NCBI GenBank assembly: GCA_036936605.1
Contig: JAUPFV010000002.1
Span: 315,100,893 to 315,164,892, forward strand
DNA: 64,000 nucleotides
Origin: Limnanthes douglasii subsp. nivea
Lineage: Eukaryota; Streptophyta; Magnoliopsida; Brassicales; Limnanthaceae
Direction of reading: 5' to 3'
Part shown: piece after piece, positions 19,690-32,230 of the stretch
How positions within the stretch are numbered: position 1 is the stretch's first letter
Layout of the letters: the number at the start of each line of letters is the position of its first letter
Program-made: the position numbers and the translations under genes
The notes under the pieces: generated by a model
Told to the model about the DNA's origin: nothing
What the model saw: only the letters and a program-made list of their open reading frames with translations
Databases searched by the model: none

Positions 19690-21150
19690 TGAACAAACTC
19701 CAAGTAAACCACGTATCTTCACAAATGTAGCAAACTTGAGAGGTTTCGTCTGTATATATGCAACTTGATTGTTCTATCATTACTAAGATATCTGAAAAAA
19801 TAATATTTCACATTAATATGTTTACTTCTTCCGTGTAGCACAAGATTCTTAGAGAGTTTGATTATTGAGCTGCTATCACAAAAAATATAGTAGCTTCCAC
19901 TTGCTTGAACTTGAGTTCTTCAAGAATTCTTCTCAAACAGACAGCTTGACAAGCACAAGCTGTAGCAGTAATAAATTCAGTTTATATATTTGATAAGGTG
20001 ACAATTTGTTGCTTCTTAGATTACTATGAGATAGCCCCAGTGCCAACATAAAAACATAACATGAAGTGCTTCTTCAATCATCTTGATCTCCTGCATAATC
20101 ACTGTCATTAAACCCAAACAATTCTAATTTTTCTCCCTTCTTGTACAACAACCCAAAATCTCTAGTTCCTTGGAAATAACGAAGGATTCTCTTGGCAGGT
20201 AACAAATGCATTTCTGTTGGATTTTCCATATGTATACTTATTAAACTCACAGAATACATTATATCTAGTCTTGTTGCAATTAGATACATCAAACTACCAA
20301 TAATTTTCTTGTAAAATGTGTTGTCAACCGTCTTTCCTTCATGATCTTTGTTTAGTTTCAAAAACTCAGTTGAAGTGCTTACAGCATTGCAATCCTTAAT
20401 TTGAACTCTATCCAATACATCTTTCACATACTTATTTTGAGATATAAAAATCATATTAGTTGATTGTACAACTTCTATATCAAGGAAATAATGCATCATA
20501 CCAAGATGAGGCATTTCAAATTCAATCATCGTGGATTTTTTGAATTTTTTAAACATTACACTATTATTTCTAGTAAATATGAGATCATCTACGTTTAAGA
20601 AAACAATGAGTAGTTTCCCCTTATCTTCAATCTTAACAAAAAGCGTGTGCTCATATGGACATTTGTGAAAGCCTTATTTCAAAAAATAAGCCATAATAAG
20701 ACGATACCAAGCTCGTGGAGCTTGTTTTAAGCCATAAAGAGCTTTCTTTAATCTACAAACTTTATGTTCATTTCCAATCTTAATATGACCAAGAGGTTGT
20801 TTTACAAATACCCGTTCCTCTAAGTTTCCACGAAAAAATGCCAATTTTACATCTAGCTGAAAAATAGGCAAAAAAGTATGTGCCGCCAATGCGATCACCA
20901 ATCTGATTGTATCATGTCTTGCAACAGGAGCAAAAAAAATTGTATAATCAATCCCATATTCTTGCTTATATCCCTTAGCTACCAAACGGGTCTTATACTT
21001 TTTAGCTTCACCATTTTCTTTTATTTTTGTTTTGAAGACCCACTTTACACTAATGGTTTTGTGCCCTTTTGAAAGATCAGTCAACTCTCATGTATTGTTA
21101 TTTTTCAATTGCATTAATTTCATCATTCATCGCCTTCCTCCATATTTCTT
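19690..21150 (-). pseudogene. copia reverse transcriptase and RNase H, broken
   Basis: RT blocks on the minus strand are KWVFKTKIKENGEAKKYKTR, RLVAKGYKQEYGIDY, FQLDVKLAFFRGNL and ALYGLKQAPRAWY, then the catalytic loop as LNVDDLIFT, where the usual Tyr of YVDD is Asn. Next are IGSLMYLIATRLDIMYSVSL and LFGFNDSDYAGD (start of RNase H). RNase H continues below 20,074 through TATACACQAVCLRRILEELK with stops. A TAA near 20,674 splits the RT. It would have copied element RNA into DNA; the changed catalytic loop and stops make it inactive. Confidence 0.85.
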
Positions 21151-21262
21151 ATTTAACATAACTTTCAAAGGATATATGATCATAATCTGAAAATAAAGCA
21201 AAGTGAGTTACTGGATCATCAATTTCAGTTACCTCATAGTCTTCCATCCATGCAGGTTTTTT

Positions 21263-22515
21263 TCAAATACGATGAGGAGATTGAGCTGCTACATTATTAG
21301 CTTCCACTGCTTTATCATTAGTTTCGACTATGGTTGGAAAAATTTCAGCAACTATTGGAGTTGCTTCTGATAAATTTTCAGGCATGATGGTTGCTAGAGT
21401 TGGTTTGCTTTCCGAATCATTGTCAAAGAAAATAACTTGAGTAGTTTCTTTCGCATTCCAATTCCAAGTGTTTTCTTTATTAAAGACAACATCTCGTCTT
21501 GTCACAATTTTCCGAGTTAATGGATTAAACAATTTATAAGCTTTGGATGTTTCACTAACACCAAGAAAAACACATTTTCCCTATTTATCATCAAGTTTCT
21601 TCCTTTTCTCATCTGGGATATGCGCATAAGCAATGCAACCAAAAAATTTAAAATGATCTACATCTGGTTTCCTTCCACTGTAATCCTTATTTGGCGTCAT
21701 ATTTTGAACAATATATGTAGGACTTCTGTTCAAGAAATGAATACTCCAATTTACTGCCTTAGGCCAAAAAGATTTTGTAATTCTCCATTTTGCCAACAAG
21801 CCTCTCACTATATCGAGCATGGTTCTATTTTTCCTCTCTAATACACCATTTTGTTGTGGTGTATAAGCATATGTTAACTCTCTTCGAAGGCCATGAATAT
21901 CATAAAAAACTTTAAATTAGGTTGAGCAATATTATCCACCACAATGGTCTTTCCTGGTTTATTTTCTACACGAACCTTGAAGTTATTAAATTCACAAAGA
22001 GCTTTTAATTTGTCCTGTAAAAAATAACCTAAGTTTTACAGGTCTAATCATCGGTAAAGGTAATTAGGTATCTTTTACCTCTGTTAGAAATAGATTTATC
22101 GGGCCACAAATATGAGAATGAATTAGCTCTAAAACTCATTTTGCTCGCCATGACTTCTCTTCGGTAAATTGAGAACAATGTTGTTTTCCAATAATACATT
22201 CTTCACAAACTTGGGTTGGAATACTAATATGAGGAAGACATGTCACCATATTTTTATGTTTGAGGATCTTCAATCCATTAAAACTCAAATTGCCATAACA
22301 AAAATACCACAACCAATAAGAATCTTTTACTTCAGCGACCAGACAAGTTTGAACCCTTTCAATCTTTAATGGAAACAACTTGTTTGAACTCATTGGCACA
22401 ACAACAATAGATCCTCTAGTATGATCATAAATCTCACAAACACATTTTTGAATAATGATTATATAACCCTTTTCTAGCAATTGACCAGCACTTAACAAAT
22501 TACTTTTCAAGTCAG
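21263..22515 (-). pseudogene. copia GAG-pre-integrase and integrase, broken
   Basis: The 22,136-22,510 frame shows MKSNLLSAGQLLEKGY and the HHCC-type end YGNLSFNGLKIL with CEECIIGKQH. The 21,581-21,820 frame shows the late integrase words NRSPTYIVQNMTP and KFFGCIAYAHIPDEKRKKLD. The segment 21,263-21,532 (MFNPLTRKIVTRRDVVFNKE) links integrase to RT. The core between about 21,830 and 22,130 is fragmented by frame changes. Confidence 0.8.
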
Positions 22516-22639
22516 GAACATAAAAAAATTAGAGATTATTTCAACAAAACCATTCTTGGTTCTTATCTCAGTATTACCCTTTCCCATCACCTTCACAGTG
22601 GAACAACCACCAAAACTTACTGTCGAATGAAATTTTTCA

Positions 22640-23617
22640 TTTAAATAAGAAAAAAAGACTTACTCTGATTAGCTTGAACAGTCATCAACAAAGTTCTTAC
22701 TTCCTTATTTTCGGAAAAAATTAATTGTTCTTCCTTTCCTTTGTCATTAGGCAGCTTAATATAACATTCAGAGCGATAACGATAAAATTTATGACATCTA
22801 AAACATTCTACTTTGGATTTATCAAAATGTTGATCTTGTCCTCTGACTCTGCCTGAAAAATTATCAATATTAGTTTTAAAAGACCTGTTTCCATCTCTAT
22901 TGCCATGGAATACTCTTCCTCTACATGTACCTTTACCTCTTCCTCTAAAGTTTGAGAAATTAGTATGGGTAGAAGCCTTCAAAGCTTGTTCCTATGAAGT
23001 AGAAATGTGGTTCATCTTCTATTCATGGACCAATAAGAAGCTTTGTAGTTCATCAAGAGAGAATGCATCTATGTCTTTTGATTCTTCAATTGAAGACGCG
23101 ACATAATCAAATTTTGGTGCCATTGAACATAATATTTTCTCTATAATGGTAATATCTTCCATCTTTTCAGCATGAAATCGCATTTTTTTGCTGATCTCTA
23201 TAGTCCTGGCACAATAGTTAGTAACAGATTCTCCATCCTTCATTTGTAGAGTCTCAAAATCTCTTCTCAAATCTTGAAATTGTACACGCTAGAGCGGAGG
23301 CTTAATATTTTTTTTCATAGAATCCCAAATATCTTTGGAAGTTTCTTTCTAATAATTATTTCCAAGATAGGCCGAGAAATTTCCTGAAAAATATAATTTT
23401 TTACCTTCAGATCTTTTAGCTTTCTCGCTTCCAACTTTGTCTTCTCAACATCCATCAACACAACACCTTATGCTGGTTCTGCTACTCCAGAAACAACAAT
23501 CGTTCAATATTATTTGGACCTCAAAAATTATCCATGAGCATGCTCTAATGATCACGGTGACCATCGAATCGTGGAATGGATGGTTGTACAAAACTTTCCA
23601 AAGACATCGCGCTCATT
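22640..23617 (-). pseudogene. copia gag (UBN2-type capsid and zinc knuckle), broken
   Basis: A start ATG near 23,617 opens with a short SFVQPSIPRFDGH segment and meets stops within about 25 codons. The capsid region (23,019-23,270) reads ETLQMKDGESVTNYCARTIE and IEKILCSMAPKFDYVASSIE. The nucleocapsid (22,641-22,982) has CFRCHKFYRYRSEC, where the knuckle His is replaced by Arg. Confidence 0.8.
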
Positions 23618-23671
23618 TTTTTTCTTTTTTGATAGAAAAAAATTGGCTTTTTATTTTTGTAAAACAATTGT

Positions 23672-23760
23672 CTCTCATACCACTGTTATCTTAAAAATAA
23701 AAACGGTTATAACATTGGTGATACAGTTTTTATACCTCAGATTGATCTTTCATCAAAACA
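23672..23760 (-). promoter_or_regulatory. primer-binding site and LTR end of the copia element
   Basis: On the minus strand AACAGTGGTATGAGAG (23,672-23,688) matches the TGGTATCAGAG primer site complementary to initiator tRNA-Met with one change. It lies just before gag, and the LTR ends in CA. A TATAAAA box is seen about 50 bp further into the LTR (near 23,735). The outer LTR edge was not determined. Confidence 0.7.
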
Positions 23761-23800
23761 AAACAAGTGGCCATTTATATTTAAATAAAGACAATTTTTT

Positions 23801-24845
23801 GTTAGATTATGTTATGCAATGACTCTGAATAAAATTCAAAGACAATCTTTGAATAAATTTGGTCTTAACCAGTATTCACTCATGGTCAATTATATGTCGC
23901 TTTATCTAGAGTAACCTCTAGAAAATGACTCAAAATTATTGTGAACAATGATGAAGACGTTCCTAATTCGTATACAAGAAATAATGTGTATCGAGAAGGG
24001 CTTGACAATTTATTAAAAAATCGTATAAAAAATGTGTAATTAGACACATATATTTACAACCTTGATATAATATTTGAATGTCTACATAAATTGATACAAT
24101 AAATTATAATCTGGTAAGTTTATAGACTTCCAATATAAAACAAATATTAGTATAATTTGAATTAATTTATTATATATATTTTTAATATTATAAATATAGC
24201 TACACTGGTAATTTTTTAAATACAGTACCAAACCACTAGAAGAAGTTGTAGTCATATCAATATTAGCCGACTTGGATCTAAACTATGGATTATTCATCGG
24301 ACAGCATACAGAAGTCGCGGTTAAAGCAAGATTTATAAACGAGACTTCAATTAGAGATATCTTGATCCAAAATAAAGTATGATCATTGTTTTTGTTTTTT
24401 ACCATTGTCAAAACTTTAACCGTGACCAGATATAATGCTAATTTCTTGAAGTCAATAATTGGAAACTACAAAAATAAAAATTGTATTTAAATATTATATT
24501 TTATAAAATATATGTTTGTAAATTATTGAATGTCTATTTAATTATTTTATTTATTTATTTTCATATATATATATATATATTTCTTTTATAATTTAGTATG
24601 GATAATCTGATTCGGGGGACTTTTTTTTACTTATAATCTAAAATATATAGACAGTATCATCACTTAGAGTTATTTGTCCTTCATTTATTTAGTTTGTACT
24701 AATAGCCAATAACGTAAAGGAAATATAATATTTAGAAAAATAAGTCGTATAATCGTTTTTTAATATCTAGTTAATAAAAAATTGATTAATATTTAAATGA
24801 AGAAAAAAACACAATTTCTCCTGATAATGAAAATGGCTTATGCTC
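23801..24845. other. AT-rich DNA, possibly including the rest of the copia LTR
   Basis: No gene. A short (TA)n tract lies at 24,565-24,582. The LTR could extend some hundreds of bases into this region, but no partner LTR is present to define it. Confidence 0.5.
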
Positions 24846-24912
24846 CAAGAAACAAGAATCCCTCCTTCTTCCTTGATTTTCATCTCCTGATGAAGTAATT
24901 TCTTTGTTTCTC

Positions 24913-26478
24913 ATGGATCAATTCCCTTCTGTGCAAGAGGTTTTCAGTTCTTCAGCAACCAAGGATTTGCAAAATGATTTCAAAAACATCAGCCAGTGGA
25001 AGAAGAAGTCTTTCGTTGATGCTGTGACTGCTGATTCAAAAGGTTCGGTTGATTCTTTCAACCCTGAGGAAGTTAGATACAAGAATTATCACGTTCATTT
25101 GCAGTATGATGATGGCTTCTTGGATCATCTAAAATTGAAATCAAAACATACTCTTGTGCGTAAGTGTTCGGCTGGTTTACCTAAGAGAATACATCTGCTC
25201 GATTTTTTTTCCAAGTTCCATTTTGTTCAAAGTTATAATTATACGATTAAGGACTCAAGACATATCTTTATTGAGTTTTACTCGTATGAAGATATGGCTA
25301 AACTATGGAGGAAAAATGTGTGTATGATTGGTTCTACGATGATGAGGCTGCTGAAATGGACTGAAGGCTTTAATACAAAATATGAATGTCCTGTTACACC
25401 AATATGGATCAAGATGGAAAATCTGCCTGAGCATTTGTTCAATGAGAAGGTTATCTCTGATATAGCCTCTTATTTGGGAAGGCCTATGCAGATAAAAGTT
25501 CCATCCAAAAATAGAGCTTTCTACAATCATTGTTTGGCTAGGATTGAAATAGATATAACAAGCAACATTTTTTATGATGTTTGGGTTGGCTTTGGAAGCA
25601 ATCAGGGCTGTTGGGTGAGAATTTCATATCTAAACCTCCCAAAGTATTGTAAATCTTGTTTTCATATTAGACATGGTATTGATCAATGCAAGAAGCACAA
25701 AGGTTTTGAGGAATCCAGAAAGTCTGAAATGGAAATTAGCAAACAGTTGGATAACGATAAAGTTGAAGATCATGTCAAGGAAGATATTGTTAATGCTGTG
25801 TCTAATAATGTTGATATCAACAAGAAGTTGGACAGTTTTAAAACTGTTGAAGGGCATTCTAATGAAGTTAATGCTATGCCTTCAAGAATAGATATTGAGG
25901 GTGATATTCAAACGATGGAATTCGGGTTTAATGTTTTGAAAAGTGTTAAAGATAAGGATATGAATAAATTTTCTCCCAAGAACTCAAATCTTGGGATTCT
26001 TTCATCTTTTCCTTTTCGTGGCCGTGTTGAGGATAAGAATGATGATACTTGTCAGCATGTTCTTTCAAGCAGTATCGTTGAGGATGTTGAGGGTGTTAAT
26101 GGTGTGACAGATCCTCAGGATGTTGATATGGATAATAATAACAAACAGGATGAAATGATTGGTACCTTACAAACCCTGGGGAATGCTAATAATCAGGACT
26201 ATGAAAATCTAGCTTCTGAATTTTCTTCTCCTAAAGTTGGTGGTGAGAGTCCTCAAGTTTCTTCAAGAAGTCATTTGCCTGTCTCTAGGAGTGCCCAGTC
26301 TGTTAAAAGATTAACCAGGAGTCAGATTCAAAGGAAAGATTCATCAGAGGAAGAGGAGGATTTCACTACTATAATTGACAGACAGCTCAAGCAAGCCAAA
26401 AAGAAGAAGCTGGTCAGGAATACTCATCAATTGTCTATAACAACACGTAACTCTAAACGTTCTCTTAACTATTATTAG
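24913..26478 (+). CDS. LINE ORF1 nucleic-acid-binding protein with DUF4283-like domain and zinc knuckle
   Basis: The ATG at 24,913 is the first in a frame that continues without stops for about 521 codons to TAG. Residues of about 45-190 match the DUF4283-type N-terminal domain of plant LINE ORF1 proteins (HLQYDDGFLDHLKLKSKHTL, WIKMENLPEHLFNEKV). It is followed by the knuckle YCKSCFHIRHGIDQCKKH (C-x2-C-x4-H-x4-C). The C-terminal half is Asp/Asn/Ser-rich and ends in a basic stretch (RQLKQAKKKKLVR). It should bind element RNA in a ribonucleoprotein. It is the only intact large transposon gene of this LINE. Confidence 0.85.
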   Translation: MDQFPSVQEVFSSSATKDLQNDFKNISQWKKKSFVDAVTADSKGSVDSFNPEEVRYKNYHVHLQYDDGFLDHLKLKSKHTLVRKCSAGLPKRIHLLDFFSKFHFVQSYNYTIKDSRHIFIEFYSYEDMAKLWRKNVCMIGSTMMRLLKWTEGFNTKYECPVTPIWIKMENLPEHLFNEKVISDIASYLGRPMQIKVPSKNRAFYNHCLARIEIDITSNIFYDVWVGFGSNQGCWVRISYLNLPKYCKSCFHIRHGIDQCKKHKGFEESRKSEMEISKQLDNDKVEDHVKEDIVNAVSNNVDINKKLDSFKTVEGHSNEVNAMPSRIDIEGDIQTMEFGFNVLKSVKDKDMNKFSPKNSNLGILSSFPFRGRVEDKNDDTCQHVLSSSIVEDVEGVNGVTDPQDVDMDNNNKQDEMIGTLQTLGNANNQDYENLASEFSSPKVGGESPQVSSRSHLPVSRSAQSVKRLTRSQIQRKDSSEEEEDFTTIIDRQLKQAKKKKLVRNTHQLSITTRNSKRSLNYY

Positions 26479-26479
26479 C

Positions 26480-29400
26480 ATTCTCAAATGGAATATTAGA
26501 GGGATTAGAAATAAATCCTCATTTAGGAGACTTAAGCATCTTACTAGAGTTAACAATGTTGATATTGTTGTTATTCAAGAGCCCTTAATTAGTAAGGAAA
26601 ACCTGGTTTCTTGTGCTTCTAAAATTGGTTTCAATCATATTGTTTCTAATATTTCTAATAAAATTTGGATTTTCTGGAATGATAACATATCAGTTAACAT
26701 TTTGCTTGATCATATTCAATGTTTGCATATTGATGCTTCTCATAGCACTCTTGATAAAAACTTTCTTTTAACTTTTGTATATGCCAAATGCCAGCGATTA
26801 AATAGAATTGATTTGTGGGATACTTTGCGTAACATTTCTTGTGATACTAAAGCTTGGCTTGTGTGTGGTGACTTTAATTCAATAAGTTCTATAGATGATC
26901 AGATTGGCTGCTCTACGTTTTGTCAAAACAGTGCTGACGATTTCAATAAAATGATAAGTGATTGTAGTCTTATGGATGCTGGTTATGCTGGGTCTAGATT
27001 TACTTGGTCTAACAAGACTAAATGGAGACGTATGGATTGGGTCTTTACTAATAACTCTTGGAATGATATCTTTAATAATACTAATGTCATTCACAAAGCC
27101 AGAACTGGTTCTGATCACATGGCCATCATTGTTAATTGTTCATCTTTGTCTTATAGTTCTAGAAAGAATTTTAGATTTCAAAACATGTGGTTGCTTGATG
27201 AAGGGTTTTTGTCTATTGTGTCTAATAGTTGGAAGCAGGATATGGATGGTGATCCTTTGAACAAGTTTTGGCTTAAGCTCAAAAGGCTAAAAGCTGTTCT
27301 TGTTGATTGGAATAAGCATTATTTTGGAAATGTATTCAATAAGGTTCAAGCTTTGGAGGATGAAGTTCTTAGGGTGGATATTTTACATCAGCATCAAAAT
27401 ACTAATCAATCGAAGGAGGAGTTGAATAAGTTTAATGTTTTGCTAATGAATGCTTATAAAATGGAGGAAGAGTATTGGCTGCAGAAGTGTAATGTTGACT
27501 GGATCATAGATGGTGATAGAAGTACAAAGTTATTTCATAGCTATGTCTCCAAGAAAATAAAAAAGAGTGCTATTAATGGCATTAAGGAAAACAACATTTG
27601 GATTACTGAGAAAGACTCTATAGGCCATTATGCTGTTGATTTCTTTACTAAATCCCTTGCTTGTAGCACTTACAAAGACAAGCAAGATGAGTTGGATAAG
27701 CTGAATCATAACCTGTTTGATACCATTCCCCGTGTTGTTACTCAAGAGGATAACAAGAGTCTGCTCACTCTGCCTGGTGAAGATGAAGTTCTCAAGACAA
27801 TCAACAATTTAAAAACATCTAATATGGCAGGTATGGATGGATTTAATCTAGTCTTTTATAAAAAATGTTGGAACATCATTAAAAACGATCTTATATCTGC
27901 TCTTCGCCATTTTATTAGAGGGTGTAATATTCCTATAGGCATTCTTGCTACGGGCATATGTCTCATTCCTAAGTCTAGTAACCCCACTTTTTAGAGTGAT
28001 TATCGGCCTATTAGTTTATGCACGCTCCTTAATCGTATAATGACTAAAATTCTGAATGACAGACTTGTTATTCTGCTTCCTAAAGTAATCTCTAGTTCTC
28101 AAGGTGGGTTTGTTCCTGGTAGTTCTATTCATTCTAATATCTTAACTACCAAGGAGCTTCTTTATGACTTGAATAGAAAAGTTAAAAACAAGAACATCAT
28201 CATTCAGTTGGACATGTGCAAATCTTTTGACAAGCTTAGCCACCCTTTTCTTTTTAAAGTATTAACCTGCTTTGGCTTCTCTAAAAGATTTGTTAGGCTC
28301 ATTAATAGAATGATATCTAATGTATTTGTCTCTATATTAGTTAATGGTGCATCATATGGTTTCTTTAAAACTGCTAAAGGTCTTAGGCAGGGTGATCCAC
28401 TTTCACTTAGCCTGTTTATTATTGCTGAAGAGGTGTTGTTGAGGGGTATATCTTTGCTCTTTAATGATAATAAAAGCATGAGATACAAAAGTCGTAACAA
28501 GCTATGTATTAGTAACTTGGCTTTTGCAGATGATATCCTTTTGTTCATTAACTGCAAGGATGCTTCTTTAGCATCACTTAATGTTTTCTTGCAGAACTAT
28601 CAAGCAATTTCAGGTCAGGTCATTAATAAAAGTAAAACAAAGGTGATCATTGCTAGTGGTATGAATGATGATAGAATTAGTTATGTTACTAATATTACTG
28701 GATTTAATAATGCAATGCTCCCTACTGATTATCTTGGTATAACTATAAGTACCAACAACAAGTCTGTTATTTATACCAATCTCCTTAAAAAGATTAATAA
28801 TAGAATAGTTGATTGGGAATCAAAGCACATATCGTTTACTGGTAGAATCACTCTCATTAATGTTGTTCTTATGAATATTGTGCTTTACTGGATGCATAGT
28901 AATGTTATCCCTTGTAATGTTATTAACAAAATTGAAAAAGCATTTAATGCATTTCTTTAGGGTTCTACTGGAGTGGATCACAAAATTCATTGGTGTAGTT
29001 GGAAATCCATTTGTAAAACGTATAAGGGGGGGGGGGGGGGCTAAACATTAGAGATTTAACTGATGTTCAAATATCTACTTCGTGTAAGCTTTGGTTGCAG
29101 TTTAGGGACAACAAGTTACTCTGGGCTAATCTGATTCATGATATCTATTGCAATAAGAAGCATCATTCGCAGCTAGGTAATAACATTAAGGGTTCTATGG
29201 TCTGGAATAGGCTCAAGAAGATTCAGTCTACTGCTAAGAAGTTTGTGAGTTGGTCTTTAGGATGGAAATGTGGACTTCTGCCTGGATAGATGGTCTAATT
29301 CTGACCTCTTCTTTTTCTTGATAATTCTATTGACAATAGTTGGTTCCATCATGAGAAGGTTAACTATTATTGGTCTAACTATCAATGAGATCTGAATCGT

Positions 29401-30602
29401 ATTGCCAATCTTATTAGTAAGGAGGATCTTGATCGTATTAAAAACTGTTCTATCAAACATAATAAAAATGATAAGATCATATGGACTTTATCTTCTACAG
29501 GTAACTTTAGTCTAAAGCATACATGGGATTTTATTAGAACTCATTACATTAAATCTAGTCTGTTTTACAAAATCTGGAACGACTTAACTCCCAAAAAACA
29601 TTCATTCATTGGAAGCTTGTTAATAATTTTATATTTACAGATTCGGTTCTTATGAAAAGGCACATGTACATTGTTTCAAAATGTCAATTCTGCCTAAGTT
29701 GTGAAACTACTCATCATATTTTTATTTCTTGTGATGTTGCCTGGTCGGTCTGATTGTATTTTGCTGATCCTTTTAATATAATTGTTTATAGATATATGAC
29801 TCCTGTCCATATGTCTAGAACTTGGTTTAGGAGCACTAGTAAGAAGAATCATATCAGAAATGTCATTCCATCTATTATTTACAGTACCATTTGGAAATAT
29901 AGAAACCATTCTAAGTTTAAAAATAAGACTGTTTCTTCTAATGTTATCATTAAGGACATTCATAAGATCATTTACTACATGAATGCTGCTGGTATTTTCA
30001 AGTTTAAGCACTGGTCTAATGATAGAACTGTTTCCAAAAGACTGGGCTTCTTAAACTTATGCTGTAACTCTTTAACTAGACCTTCTGTGCTTCAGTGGGT
30101 TCCTCCTTCAGTTGGTAGGTATAAGCTTAACACTGATGCTTCTGTGATTTTCAATGGTGAAGCTAGTGCTGGTTTCATTATTAGAGACTCTGAAGGTAAT
30201 CTAGTGTATGCTGGTGGTAATGTCTATGGTAAGTTGTCTCCTATTATGGCTGAAGCTAGGGCCCTAATGGACGGTCTGACTATTTGTAACTCTAATGGTC
30301 TCTCTTTTGTTGATATAGAAACTGATTCTTCATTACTTGTAGATTTTATGAAGAATGATAATATGGGTGCCTTACACTGGTCTTTTTATCCTGTTATAAA
30401 CTGTTGTAGATTGATGCTTACTTCTACTATGACCCTTATGCACGTTTATAGGGACCAAAATCGAGCAGCTGACTGGCTGGCTCGCTGGACATTAAAATGT
30501 AAACTCAAGGCTGAATATGTGTTCGCTTCTGCTCCTGCTAATTTGAAGTCTATTATTATACTTGAAAGTCTTGGCTTACCTTATATAAACATACCAGACT
30601 GA
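26480..30602 (+). pseudogene. LINE ORF2: endonuclease, reverse transcriptase, zf-RVT and RNase H, broken
   Basis: It starts right after ORF1 in another frame with no early ATG. Endonuclease words: LKWNIRGIRNKSS, VIQEPLI, VCGDFNSI, RTGSDHMAI. RT words: AGMDGFNLVFYKKCW, DYRPISLC, GGFVPGSSIHSNIL, LRQGDPLS and the catalytic FADDILLF. zf-RVT: CQFCLSCETTHHIFISC. RNase H: NTDASV, EARALMDGL, ETDSSL and YRDQNRAADWLAR, giving an intact-looking D-E-D-D set. Lesions: TAG at 27,992-27,994 where Trp is usual, TAG at 28,958-28,960, a frame change at the G-run at 29,027-29,040, and another between 29,290 and 29,750. It would nick target DNA and prime reverse transcription there. Confidence 0.88.
29027..29040 (+). 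repeat. poly-G run inside LINE ORF2 coinciding with a frame change
   Basis: Fourteen consecutive G residues lie in the coding region. The reading frame differs before and after, so slippage or a base-calling error is likely here. Confidence 0.85.
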
Positions 30603-31092
30603 GTTTGTTTGCAAGTTTTGATTCTAGGTCCTTTTGGTCCTTCTCATTGCTTTGGATGGATTAGTCTGATGCTGGTGGATGTTGTTCAGAAACATGTCCT
30701 TGAAGGCTGATGATTGCTGATTGAGTTCTCTAATGTTAATTGTGTGTGTCTTGGTTTTGGCTGAGATTGCTGTCTAAGCTTTAGCGAATGAATTGTATGG
30801 TGTTTGTAAAGGCTTTGCTGGCTGAGTCTATCAATTAAGCTCGGGAATGCTGAGCTCTTTGGACTGATGTTGGAAGCTCAAGTGTTTGATCTAAGTGCTC
30901 TTTGGATTGATGTTGGAAGCTCAAGTGTTTGATCTAAGTGCTGGTGATTTTAGTCTTCTAAGTGATAGGTCCTTAAGCCTGTAGTTGGTTGGATTTTGTT
31001 AAAGTCCCTTTTGTGATTTTGGAGGAAAAATTCCCGCCTTTGTATCTAAATATTTTCAATTTATCAAATATAAGTCCTTTGCTTAAAAAAAA
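30603..31092 (+). other. LINE 3' untranslated region with a 43-bp tandem duplication
   Basis: GCTCTTTGGACTGATGTTGG..CTAAGT occurs twice back to back at about 30,854-30,896 and 30,897-30,939, with one change. The region ends in CCTTTGCTTAAAAAAAAAC, a short A-tail. Confidence 0.7.
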
Positions 31093-32221
31093 ACACACAC
31101 AATGATTATTCTTGAGTTTCTTCATGTATAACATAGATATAGCGAAGAAAAATAAAAGATGTTTTAATTTTGGATTTTTTAATTATATTTGTATTGTTGA
31201 TTATCAAAATTAGTTTCGGTTTAATAAAAAATAATATATGATTAGCAAATTAGTCTAGTTACATGATTATACTTATGGGATCGTTCGACCAGTTAAGTTT
31301 GTTGGATTGACTTTTAGTTTCAATCGGCTAAAATTAAGTATGTTTTATTGATTATAGTTATAATTATTTAAAATTAAATATTGGTATATATTATAATTTT
31401 AAATTAAAATCAATAATATATAATAATTAAATTGAAACGTCTAATTAGTTTATGTTTTAATAAATAATATATATTTTTTGAGAACAATTTATTTGTGCCA
31501 TTAAACATATCAGCAGTAATCAGCTTTATTAATAATTTTATTTTGTATCGATGGATTTTATTTTGAAACGTCTAATCAGCTTTATTAGTGATTATCAATA
31601 AAAAAAATGAATTTTTTGTTTCATATTTTATTTTTATTTTTTCAATCTTTATGACTGATATAATTAATCTGAAATAATAATAAAAACAAAAACAAAAAAT
31701 AAATGAATGAAGATTTGGCCTTTTCGTAAATAGAGCAATAGACTCTAAATACAATTAAGGAAGGAATATGAGTCGTGTTTTTTATATGGGAATATATTTA
31801 GATTTTCAAGTGCTAATATTTGGACCGAATCTTTCACAGGGACCAAACTGGAAAGATATTTACGCAATTATTTTTATAATGAGTTTTATTTATTAGTCTA
31901 ATTTCTATTTAATTATTAACAAATTATTTATTAATAGAAGTGTTTATATAAAAATTAGTTAAATACATCATTAAACATATACCAATCCGTAATTTCTAAC
32001 AATTTTTTTTTATCCTCATATACTATTAAATGATTTATTTACTTTGAATTCCTAAAATATATTGTTAATAGAAAAACTGAAATTTTTGGTACATAACGAC
32101 GAATAATAAATGGCTAAATACATTTTCTTCGTAATATGACCAACTGAACGAAACAATAATCATATTATCGACATAGATCAACTACATTGATCATACCATA
32201 CCATGGTATGTAACCTAAGAA
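31093..32221. other. AT-rich spacer between LINE and MULE derivative
   Basis: No coding region or clear repeat. It includes a short CATACCATACCATGGTATG inverted motif near 32,193-32,210. Confidence 0.5.
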
Positions 32222-32230
32222 TAATATAAA

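Larger units (their letters stand above)
19690..23800 (-). mobile_element. Ty1/copia retrotransposon, decayed, 3' LTR not found
   Basis: Read on the minus strand the order is LTR remnant with a TATA box, primer-binding site, gag, GAG-pre-integrase, integrase, reverse transcriptase and RNase H: the Pseudoviridae-type order, with integrase before RT. Every domain has stops or frameshifts. The RNase H fades near 19,690, and no second LTR was recognised there. Confidence 0.85.
24846..31092 (+). mobile_element. L1-type non-LTR retrotransposon (LINE), nearly full length
   Basis: It comprises a short 5' leader, ORF1 (24,913-26,478), ORF2 with endonuclease, RT, zinc-finger and RNase H (26,480-30,602), a 3' untranslated region of about 480 bp and a short A-run at 31,085-31,093. 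Target duplications were not identified. ORF1 is intact. ORF2 has stops and two frame changes, so this copy cannot make a full ORF2 product. Confidence 0.9.
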
